DNA from: Phenylobacterium aquaticum
Lineage (GTDB): Bacteria > Pseudomonadota > Alphaproteobacteria > Caulobacterales > Caulobacteraceae
Direction: 5' to 3'
DNA: 60,069 bases
Assembly (NCBI RefSeq): GCF_022695515.1
Contig: NZ_JALDPT010000035.1
Coordinates: 1 to 60,069 of the forward strand
Below the pieces are notes generated by a model. The model was not told the origin of the DNA. It saw nothing but the letters and a program-made list of their open reading frames with translations, and made no database searches. Positions 34,859 through 41,886 of this stretch are shown in pieces. Each line of letters begins with the position of its first letter. The stretch's first letter is position 1. The translations under genes were made by a program, and so were the position numbers.

Positions 34859-35653
34859 TCAGCCCTTCTTCGCGGCCGAGGGCGGCGGGGGCTGGGGCCG
34901 GGAGAAGACCCACTCGGCGTCGGTCGAGGCGGACGGCTGGAAGCGATAGCCCTCCGCGTCGAAGGCCTTGAGGTCGACGGCCTTCTCCAGCCGATGGTCG
35001 ATGGCGTAGCGGGCCATCAGGCCGCGGGCCTTCTTGGCGAAGAAACTGATGATCTTGGCCGAGCCGTCCTTCTCCTCCAGGAAGCGGACATTGATCACGG
35101 GCGCCTTGAGCGCCTTCAGGTCCACCGCCCCGAAATATTCCCCGCTGGCGCAGTTCACGAGCATGCGGTCCTTGTGGCCGACCAGCGCCTGGTCCAGCGC
35201 CGTGGCGATCCGGTCGCCCCAGAAGGCGTAGAGGCTGGGCCCGCGCTGGGTCTTCAGCCGCGTGCCCATCTCGAGCCGATAGGGCTGGATGGCGTCCAGC
35301 GGCCGCAGCAGGCCGTAGAGCCCCGACAGGATCCGGACATGCTCCTGCGCATAGGCCAGGCCTTTCTTGTCCAGTTCGCGCGCCTTCAGCCCCGCATAGA
35401 CGTCGCCATTGAAGGCGAAGGCGGCCTGCAGCCCGTCCTCCATGGCCGGATCGAAGGCCTGGAACCGCTCGCGGTTCAGCTGGGCGAGGTTGTCGGACAG
35501 GTCCATCAGCCGCTTCAGCTGGGCGGTGGTCAGCTTGCGGGTGGTCTTGTCCAGCTCGGCGATGTCGGCGGCCATCTCCGGCGTGGTCGCGGCGACGGCC
35601 TGGGCGGGCGGCGTGAAGTTCATCGCCTTGGCGGGCGACAGCACGATCAGCAT
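34859..35653 (-). CDS. yaaA: Peroxide stress protein YaaA (DUF328)
   Basis: YaaA lowers free intracellular iron during peroxide stress and binds DNA. The product is 264 residues. The family start MLIVLSPAKAMNF and the blocks FNGDVYAGL, ILSGLYGLLRPLDAIQPYRLEMG, VNCASGEYF and KKARGLMARY are all present. The Pro-rich tail SRPQPPPPSAAKKG is an add-on. Upstream on the same strand is an FAD-linked dehydrogenase gene ten bases away, so the two are probably cotranscribed. Confidence 0.95.
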   Translation of the reverse strand: MLIVLSPAKAMNFTPPAQAVAATTPEMAADIAELDKTTRKLTTAQLKRLMDLSDNLAQLNRERFQAFDPAMEDGLQAAFAFNGDVYAGLKARELDKKGLAYAQEHVRILSGLYGLLRPLDAIQPYRLEMGTRLKTQRGPSLYAFWGDRIATALDQALVGHKDRMLVNCASGEYFGAVDLKALKAPVINVRFLEEKDGSAKIISFFAKKARGLMARYAIDHRLEKAVDLKAFDAEGYRFQPSASTDAEWVFSRPQPPPPSAAKKG

Positions 35654-35663
35654 GGACGAGGAC

Positions 35664-37073
35664 TCAGAAGAAGACGCGCGGGTTCATGATCCGCTTGGGG
35701 TCCAGGCTTTGCCGGATCGCCGACAGCGCCGCAACCTCCACCGGGCTCTTATAGCGCCGGGCCTCCTCGGTCTTCATCGAACCCAGGCCGTGCTCGGCCG
35801 AGATCGAGCCCCCCATGCCGGCCACGATGTCATGGACGATGCGGCTGCCCTGGTCGCGCAGGGCCGAATGGGCGGCGTTGTCGCCCCCGTCCGGACGGAT
35901 GACGTCATAGTGGATATTGCCGTCGCCGACGTGACCGAAGGCGGTGATCCGGCAGTTGGGGACCAGGGCCTCCATGGCCGCGCTGGCCTCGGCGATGAAT
36001 CGCGCCACCTGGCTGACCGGCACGGAGATGTCGTGCTTCCAGGTCGCCCCTTCAGGCTTCTGGCCCGGCGACTGGTTCTCGCGGATCGACCAAAGGGCCT
36101 TGGCCTGGGCCTCGGTCTGGGCGACCACGGCGTCGCGGATCAGCCCGTCCTCCAGCCCCTGGCCCAGGAGCCGCTCCATGGCCGCCTCCGCCGCGCCCGG
36201 CTCGCCCGAGGCGATCTCGACCAGCACGTACCAGGGATGGACCTCGGCCAGCGGGTCGCGCTGGTTGGGAATGTTCTTCAGCACGAACTCGATCCCGCGC
36301 CGGCCCATCAGCTCGAAGGCCTCCACGGCCCCGCTCGCCGTCTCCTTGGCGCGGACCAGGAGCTGGATGGCGACATCCGGGCTGTCGACGGCGGCGATGG
36401 CCGTGGCGCGGCTGGCCAGGACCGGGAACAGCTTCAGGCTGGCGGCGGTGACCACGCCCAGCGTCCCCTCCCCGCCGATCAGGAGCTGCTTCAGGTCATA
36501 GCCGGTGTTGTCCTTGCGCAGGCGCTTCAGCCCGTTCCAGATCTCGCCATTCGGCAAGACGGCCTCCAGCCCCAGCACCAGGTCGCGCGTGGTCCCATAG
36601 CGCAGCACCTGGGTGCCGCCGGCATTGGTCGACACCACCCCGCCCACGGTCGCCGTGCCTTCGGAGGCCAGGCCCAGGGGGAAGCGGCGGCGCACGGCCG
36701 CGGCGGCCTCGTGGACGGCCGACAGCGTCACCCCGGCCTCGGCCACGATCACGTCGTCAAAGGCGTCGATGTCGCGGATCGTCCGCATCCGCTCGGTGGA
36801 CAGCAGGATCTCGCCCTGGGGGATCTGGCCCCCGACCAGGCCGGTGTTGCCGCCCTGGGGCGTGATCGCCACCCCGGCCTCGGCGCAGATCCCGACCACC
36901 GCCGCAACGTCCGCCGTGGTCTTGGGCAGGACCAGCAGCGGCGTGGTCCCGGTCCAGCGGTCGCGCCATTCCAGCAGCTTGGGCGCCAAGCGGGCGGGAT
37001 CGTCGCTCCAGCCGCCCTCGCCGAGCACGGCCTTCAGGCGGGACAGGACATCGGCGGGAACGGGCTTGGTCAT
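35664..37073 (-). CDS. FAD-linked D-2-hydroxyacid dehydrogenase
   Basis: The product is 469 residues. An N-terminal PCMH FAD domain shows TPQGGNTGLVGGQIPQGEIL and GVVSTNAGGTQVLRYGTTRD. The C-terminal oxidase domain has the metal- and substrate-site motifs GHVGDGNIHYDVI and SISAEHGLGSMKTEE. These define the D-lactate/D-2-hydroxyglutarate dehydrogenase group, which passes electrons to the respiratory chain. Which 2-hydroxyacid is used cannot be told. It lies between a Sua5-type gene and yaaA. Confidence 0.93.
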   Translation of the reverse strand: MTKPVPADVLSRLKAVLGEGGWSDDPARLAPKLLEWRDRWTGTTPLLVLPKTTADVAAVVGICAEAGVAITPQGGNTGLVGGQIPQGEILLSTERMRTIRDIDAFDDVIVAEAGVTLSAVHEAAAAVRRRFPLGLASEGTATVGGVVSTNAGGTQVLRYGTTRDLVLGLEAVLPNGEIWNGLKRLRKDNTGYDLKQLLIGGEGTLGVVTAASLKLFPVLASRATAIAAVDSPDVAIQLLVRAKETASGAVEAFELMGRRGIEFVLKNIPNQRDPLAEVHPWYVLVEIASGEPGAAEAAMERLLGQGLEDGLIRDAVVAQTEAQAKALWSIRENQSPGQKPEGATWKHDISVPVSQVARFIAEASAAMEALVPNCRITAFGHVGDGNIHYDVIRPDGGDNAAHSALRDQGSRIVHDIVAGMGGSISAEHGLGSMKTEEARRYKSPVEVAALSAIRQSLDPKRIMNPRVFF

Positions 37074-37112
37074 GGTGAGAAATCTAGGCCCAGACGCAGC
37101 CCGCCGCCAGGG

Positions 37113-38087
37113 TCAGCCGACGTAGCCCGCCGCCCGCTTCAGCCGGTCATGGATCGCCTCGCCCAGGCCGTCTTGCGGAATGGGCGCGACCGCAATGGCC
37201 GTGGGGCGGGTGCGGTCCGCCGCACGGAGATAGGCGAACAGATTGGCGGCCGCCTCGCGCGGGTCGGCCGTCGGGCTGAGGTTCAGGACATTGCCCGTCA
37301 CCGCGGTCGGACCAAAGGCGAGATAGGCCTCTCCGGGCTCAGGCGTCCGGACGTCGAGCCGCACCGGCGCCTCGGGCGAATAGTGGCGCGCCAGCCGGCC
37401 CGGCGAGCGCTTGGCGTCGTCCTGCGCCTCCGCCAGAGGGCCGATCACCGCCTCGATCTGGGCGCGGGTGACGGCGCCGGGCCGCAGCAGCCGGGGCTGG
37501 TCCAGCAGGGCGACGACGGTAGATTCCAGGCCCACGCGACAGGGCCCGCCGTCCAGGGCGGCGGCCGCGCTGACGCCGGTCTCGTCGACCGCGTCGGCAT
37601 AGGTGGTCGGGCTCGGTCGCCCCGAACGGTTGGCCGAGGGCGCCACGACGGGCCCGCCGAAGGCCTGCAACAGGGCCTGGGCCACGGGATGGGCCGGGGC
37701 GCGCAGGGCCACCGTCTCCAGCCCCGCCCGGGCCAGGTCGCAGACCGGCGTGTCCGCGCGGATCGGCAGGACCAGGGTCAGGGGCCCCGGCCAGAAGGCC
37801 GCGGCCAGCTTGCGGGCGCGGTCGTCGAACACCGCCAACCGCTCTGCGGCGGCCAGGTCGGCCACATGGCTGATCAGGGGATTGAACCGCGGCCGGCCCT
37901 TGGCCTCATAGATCCTCGCCACCGCCACCGGGTTCGCGGCGTCGGCGCCCAGGCCATAGACCGTCTCGGTCGGCAGTATGACCAGATCGCCGGCGCGCAG
38001 GGCCGCGGCGGCCGCGGCTATTTCCGCGTCGCCGTGAGCTTCACGCTCACCTTCACCCCTGCCGGAATCTGATCGGTCGCCTGCCAT
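37113..38087 (-). CDS. tsaC: L-threonylcarbamoyladenylate synthase, Sua5/TsaC type
   Basis: This enzyme makes threonylcarbamoyl-AMP from threonine, bicarbonate and ATP for the t6A modification of tRNA. The product is 324 residues, the long Sua5 form with a C-terminal domain. Motifs are PTETVYGLGADAANPVAVAR, YEAKGRPRFNPLISHV, WPGPLTLVLP, APSANRSGRPSPTTY and LDGGPCRVGLESTVV, then the Sua5 hinge SPGRLARHYSPEAPVRL. The only ATG (38087) lies 70 bases inside the end of the upstream gene, an unusually long overlap. Confidence 0.92.
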   Translation of the reverse strand: MAGDRSDSGRGEGEREAHGDAEIAAAAAALRAGDLVILPTETVYGLGADAANPVAVARIYEAKGRPRFNPLISHVADLAAAERLAVFDDRARKLAAAFWPGPLTLVLPIRADTPVCDLARAGLETVALRAPAHPVAQALLQAFGGPVVAPSANRSGRPSPTTYADAVDETGVSAAAALDGGPCRVGLESTVVALLDQPRLLRPGAVTRAQIEAVIGPLAEAQDDAKRSPGRLARHYSPEAPVRLDVRTPEPGEAYLAFGPTAVTGNVLNLSPTADPREAAANLFAYLRAADRTRPTAIAVAPIPQDGLGEAIHDRLKRAAGYVG

Positions 38088-39310
38088 TCGCCCTGTCCGA
38101 CCCCGAAGGCCGTGCGGTCGAGGGTGGTTACACCGCTCATCCGCGCCTTGTCGCCGTCGATCTTCAGACGGAAGGGCAGGCTGAGCGGCTTGGTCACCCC
38201 GCGCAGGGTGAGCTTGCCCTTGGCGACATAGCGCTCCTCGCCGGTCTTCTCGAACCTGTCAGCCACGAAGGTCGCCTTGGGATGGCTGGCGGCGTCGAAC
38301 CAGTCGGCCGAGGGCAGGCTGTCGTCGCGCTGGGCGTCGCCGGTCTTGATCGAGGCGATGTCGATCGAGACGCTGACCTTGGACTTGTCCAGTTGGTCAG
38401 GGCTGAAGGTGATGTCCGCCGTCCAGGTGTCGAACCGGCCCTCGATGGCCTGTCCGCCCCAGGTGGTGGCGAAGCCCAGAGTCGAGCCCGGCGCCACCGC
38501 CCAGTGCGAGAGGGGCTGAGGCGCAGCCATCGCGGCTGGCGCGGCGGCCGGAGCTGCGCCGGCGGCGGGTGCCGCAGACGCGGGCTTGGCCGCGGGCGCC
38601 TCGTCCATCTCCATCTCGTCATGGGCCGTGGGCGCGGCGGGCGCCGAGGCCGGCAGCGGCGGCTTCAGGAATTCGGCGAAGGCCAGCACCACCAGGGCGC
38701 CGCCGGCGATCGCCAGCAGCCGCGGGTCGAACCAGCGCCCGGGCTTGGCGCCCGGCGCCATGCGGGCCAGAACCGGCTGGTCGCGATCGAACAGCTGGTG
38801 CTTGAGCGCGCCGGCCACATGCAGGCCGATCAGCAGATAGGCGCCATAGGCCAGCCACTCATGGCTCTCATGGCCGAACTCCCGCCACCCGGTCTTGGCG
38901 GCGGGGGCGAGCTCGGCGATGCCGGGCACGTGCGGCCAGGGGATCACCCCGTAGAGCAGGGTCGGTATGGCGATGCGGCTCGCCGACACCATGATCCAGC
39001 CGGTGAGCGGCATGCCGATCATGATCACGTAGAAGCCGATATGGGTGATGTGGGCGAGCGCCCGCTCCCATCCGGTCAGGCCCACCATCGGCGGCGGCGG
39101 GTTGGCCAGCCGCCAGCCCAGCCGCGCCAGGCTGAGGAACAGGACGGTGATCCCCACCGACTTGTGCAGCTGGGTGAGCGCGAAGCCCAGCGGGGTGTGG
39201 AGATCATCCATCCGCCAGGCGAGCAGGATCTGCAGGACGATCGCCGCGGCGATCAGCCAGTGCAGGACGATGGCGACCGTCGAATAACGGTCCAGGCGCG
39301 ATGCGGGCAT
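38018..39310 (-). CDS. Cytochrome b561-YceI fusion protein
   Basis: The product is 430 residues. The N-terminal half (about 1-180) is a four-helix cytochrome b561 with candidate haem ligands in IVLHWLIAA, LTQLHKSVG, GHESHEWLAYG and IGLHVAGALKHQLF. After a Pro/Ala linker (about 215-265) comes a YceI lipocalin-like domain (SHWAVAPGSTLGFATTW to the end), which binds isoprenoid quinones in its relatives. The fusion would hold a quinone-binding barrel next to a membrane haem protein. It is seven bases downstream of a secreted YceI gene. Electron partners are unknown. Confidence 0.92.
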   Translation of the reverse strand: MPASRLDRYSTVAIVLHWLIAAAIVLQILLAWRMDDLHTPLGFALTQLHKSVGITVLFLSLARLGWRLANPPPPMVGLTGWERALAHITHIGFYVIMIGMPLTGWIMVSASRIAIPTLLYGVIPWPHVPGIAELAPAAKTGWREFGHESHEWLAYGAYLLIGLHVAGALKHQLFDRDQPVLARMAPGAKPGRWFDPRLLAIAGGALVVLAFAEFLKPPLPASAPAAPTAHDEMEMDEAPAAKPASAAPAAGAAPAAAPAAMAAPQPLSHWAVAPGSTLGFATTWGGQAIEGRFDTWTADITFSPDQLDKSKVSVSIDIASIKTGDAQRDDSLPSADWFDAASHPKATFVADRFEKTGEERYVAKGKLTLRGVTKPLSLPFRLKIDGDKARMSGVTTLDRTAFGVGQGEWQATDQIPAGVKVSVKLTATRK

Positions 39311-39317
39311 CGGGGTC

Positions 39318-39920
39318 CTACTTCCTCACGAATTCGACGTCGAAGATCAGGTCCAGATCATCGCCCGCGAATTGACTCATGGTGGTCAGGCCGAAGTCCG
39401 ACCGCTTGATATGGCCCGTCCCGGAAAATCCCATCCGGGTTCCAACGCCCAGCATGCCGGGCCCATAGCCGTTGAATGTGACGTCCAGCACCACCGGCTT
39501 GGTCACGCCCAGAAAGGTCAGGTCCCCGGTCAGGGTTCCGACCCCGTCGGTCGCCTCGGCCTTGCGGGCGACGAAGGTGATGGTCGGGTACTTGGCTGAG
39601 TTGAAATAGGACGGCCCGGCGATGGTCTTGTCGAAGTCGGGCAGGCCGGTGTTGATCGAGGCGGCGTCGATGGTGATCGCCGCCGGCGTCGTCGCCCAGT
39701 TGGCGGGATCAAGGGTGAAGCCGCCGTCCATCCGGTCGAAGCGCATGGTGAACTTCGAGAAGCCGCCCATGTGCGGGATCTTCACGATCAGGCTGGCGTG
39801 GCGCTTGTCGAGCCCATACTCGCCCTTGGGCGCCTGGGCCGGATCGCGCCCGACCGGATTGGCCAGGGCGGCGGTCGCCAGGCCAAACGTGAGCGCGACA
39901 GTTGCAATTAAAGTCCGCAT
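39318..39920 (-). CDS. Periplasmic YceI-family protein
   Basis: The product is 200 residues with signal peptide MRTLIATVALTFGLATAALA. The mature protein has the YceI barrel pattern: GEYGLDKRHASLIVKIPHMG, IDAASINTGLPDFDKTIAGP, YPTITFVARKA, GDLTFLGVTKPVVLDVTF and SDFGLTT. YceI proteins bind polyisoprenoids or ubiquinone-like lipids. It precedes the b561-YceI fusion in an operon and is divergent from a cytochrome c/lactone oxidase pair. Confidence 0.93.
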   Translation of the reverse strand: MRTLIATVALTFGLATAALANPVGRDPAQAPKGEYGLDKRHASLIVKIPHMGGFSKFTMRFDRMDGGFTLDPANWATTPAAITIDAASINTGLPDFDKTIAGPSYFNSAKYPTITFVARKAEATDGVGTLTGDLTFLGVTKPVVLDVTFNGYGPGMLGVGTRMGFSGTGHIKRSDFGLTTMSQFAGDDLDLIFDVEFVRK

Positions 39921-40083
39921 TCGACGTCTGGCCCTTGCTGCAAAGCTTCGCCGCAGATGGTCGCGAGGCTATCGGGCGGAAAGGCGGCGGCGCGATCACG
40001 AAGCCGTGAGCTCCCGGTTTGCGGGCGCCGGCGATTCGGGCATGGTCCGGAAGGGGACGCGCCAGACGGACGGGGGAGACGGA

Positions 40084-40434
40084 TTGAAATCGCTCATTGG
40101 GATCGGACTGGCCTGCGCGGCCCTGGCGGCCTGCGCGCCCAAGCCGATCACGCCGGAGGAGGCCGCCGCCCTGCGCCCCGCCGCCCCGCGCATCGCCGGG
40201 CTTTATGAGGGGGCCTGCAAGGCCTGCCACGCCAACGGAAACTCCGGCGCGCCCCTCACCCACGACCACGCCGCCTGGGCGCCCCGCTGGAAGCAGGGCG
40301 AGGGGGTCCTGCTGGACCATGTCGTCCAGGGCTACAAGGGCATGCCGGCGCTCGGCCAGTGCGTGGCCTGCCAGCCCGCCGATTTCCAGGCCCTGATCCG
40401 CTTCATGGCCGACCATGAGGGGGACGCGAAATGA
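40084..40434 (+). CDS. Lipoprotein monohaem cytochrome c
   Basis: The product is 116 residues. The TTG at 40084 has GGGGGAG five bases upstream and yields a lipoprotein signal ending LAACAPKP, so Cys17 would be lipidated. Haem c binds at CKACH (residues 45-49); the likely axial methionine is in GYKGMPALGQC. A shorter upstream ATG frame has no signal sequence. It overlaps the following aldonolactone oxidase gene by four bases, so it is the probable electron acceptor of that enzyme. Confidence 0.85.
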   Translation: MKSLIGIGLACAALAACAPKPITPEEAAALRPAAPRIAGLYEGACKACHANGNSGAPLTHDHAAWAPRWKQGEGVLLDHVVQGYKGMPALGQCVACQPADFQALIRFMADHEGDAK

Positions 40435-41825
40435 TCTCGCGACGCAACGCCCTGATCGCCGGCGGCGCCGGCGTGGTCGCCGTCGGCGCGGCCGGGGTCT
40501 ACCAGGCGGGTCACGACAAGGCCGAACCGCCCGCCCCGCCCAGCCTCGACGCCCAGGGTCATCTGCTCTGGCGCAACTGGTCGGGCGTGCAGCACGCCTA
40601 TCCGGCGAGCCGCGCCGCACCGGCCAGCGAGGCGGAACTCGCCGCCCTGATGGCCAAGGCCCAGGCCCCGATCCGCGCGGTCGGCGCCGGCCACTCCTTC
40701 ACCGGCCTCGTGCCCACAGACGGAACCCTGGTCTCCCTGGATCGGCTGACCGGGATCGCCGGCTGGGAGGGGGACGAGGCCCGGGTCTGGACCGGCACGC
40801 GGCTGGGCGCGCTCGGTCCCGCGCTCGCCGAGCACGGCCGGGCCATGGCCAATCTGCCGGACATCAACAAGCAGTCCCTGGGCGGGGCCATGGGCACCGG
40901 CACCCACGGGGCGGGCAAGACCCTGCGCGCCATCCACGGCGACGCCACGGCGCTGCGGCTCGTCACCGCCGCGGGCAAGGTGATCGAGGCCGACGCCCAG
41001 CGGAACGCCGAGATCTTCAACGCCGCGCGGGTGTCGATGGGCTCGCTGGGGGTTATCTCCCAGGCCCGGCTGCGCACCACCGCCAACCGTCGCCTGCACC
41101 GCCGGGTCTGGGCCGAGGATTTCGAGGCCGCCTGCGACCAGGCCGAGGGGCGCTGGGCCCAGCACCGCAACTTCGAGTTCTACGCCATCCCCTTCACCGG
41201 CATGGCCGCCAATATCAGCCATGACGAGACCGACGCCCCGGCCATCGCCCGCGGCCCCGACACCGACACCGGCATACTGGAGATCCTGCGCAAGATCCGG
41301 AACCTGCTGGGCTTCTCCACCCCGCTGCGCAAGGCGCTCGGCCACGCCCTGATCTCAACCGCCAAGCCCGAGGAGGCGATCGACGAGGGCTGGAAGCTGC
41401 TCTCCACCGAGCGGCCGGTGCGGTTCAACGAGATGGAGTACCACCTGCCGGTCGAGACCCAGATCCCGGCGCTGAAGGAAGTGGTGGCCGCCATCGAGGC
41501 CCATCGCCCGGACGTGTTCTTCCCGATCGAGGTCCGCCGCATCGCCGCCGACGACGCCTGGCTGTCGCCGTTCCAGGGCGCGCCCCGCGGCTCGGTCGCC
41601 ATCCACGCCTATTACAAGGACGACTACGCCTTCCTGTTCACCCTGATCGAGCCGATCCTGCGCCGGCACGGGGGCCGGCCGCACTGGGGCAAGCTGCACA
41701 GCCTGAAGGCCGCCGAGCTCTCCGCCCTCTATCCGAACTGGAAGGACTTCCTGGAGGTCCGCCGCGAACTGGATCCGGAGGGCCGGATGCTGAACCCCTA
41801 CATGAAGGCCCTGTTCGGGGTCTGA
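40431..41825 (+). CDS. Tat-exported FAD-linked aldonolactone oxidase-type enzyme
   Basis: The product is 464 residues. A twin-arginine signal (SRRNALIAGGAGVVAVGAAG) suggests export of the folded flavoprotein. The PCMH FAD domain has IRAVGAGHSFTGLVPTDGTL with His88, a candidate covalent flavin site, plus NLPDINKQSLGGAMGTGTHG. The C-terminal D-arabinono-1,4-lactone-oxidase domain carries the HWGK signature in GRPHWGKLHS and ends LNPYMKALFGV. Family members oxidise sugar acids, lactones or alditols. The substrate is unknown; coupling to the overlapping cytochrome c is inferred. Confidence 0.9.
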   Translation: MISRRNALIAGGAGVVAVGAAGVYQAGHDKAEPPAPPSLDAQGHLLWRNWSGVQHAYPASRAAPASEAELAALMAKAQAPIRAVGAGHSFTGLVPTDGTLVSLDRLTGIAGWEGDEARVWTGTRLGALGPALAEHGRAMANLPDINKQSLGGAMGTGTHGAGKTLRAIHGDATALRLVTAAGKVIEADAQRNAEIFNAARVSMGSLGVISQARLRTTANRRLHRRVWAEDFEAACDQAEGRWAQHRNFEFYAIPFTGMAANISHDETDAPAIARGPDTDTGILEILRKIRNLLGFSTPLRKALGHALISTAKPEEAIDEGWKLLSTERPVRFNEMEYHLPVETQIPALKEVVAAIEAHRPDVFFPIEVRRIAADDAWLSPFQGAPRGSVAIHAYYKDDYAFLFTLIEPILRRHGGRPHWGKLHSLKAAELSALYPNWKDFLEVRRELDPEGRMLNPYMKALFGV

Positions 41826-41838
41826 CGCCCCAAACTAC

Positions 41839-41863
41839 AACGCCGCCCCGAGGGGGCGGCGTT
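41839..41863. terminator. Hairpin between convergent genes
   Basis: AACGCCGCCCC and GGGGCGGCGTT form a perfect 11-bp stem with a three-base loop, 14 bases after the oxidase stop and 23 bases before the end of the receptor gene. T-runs are weak on both sides, but the location suggests a bidirectional terminator. Confidence 0.7.
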
Positions 41864-41886
41864 GGGTGGTCCGTTGGCTCCGGATC

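Noticed and set aside
35409..38072. 887-codon plus-strand open frame opposite yaaA, the hydroxyacid dehydrogenase and the Sua5-type gene
   Set aside because: Three well-supported genes lie on the other strand; the translation is repetitive His/Gly/Arg/Gln without domains.
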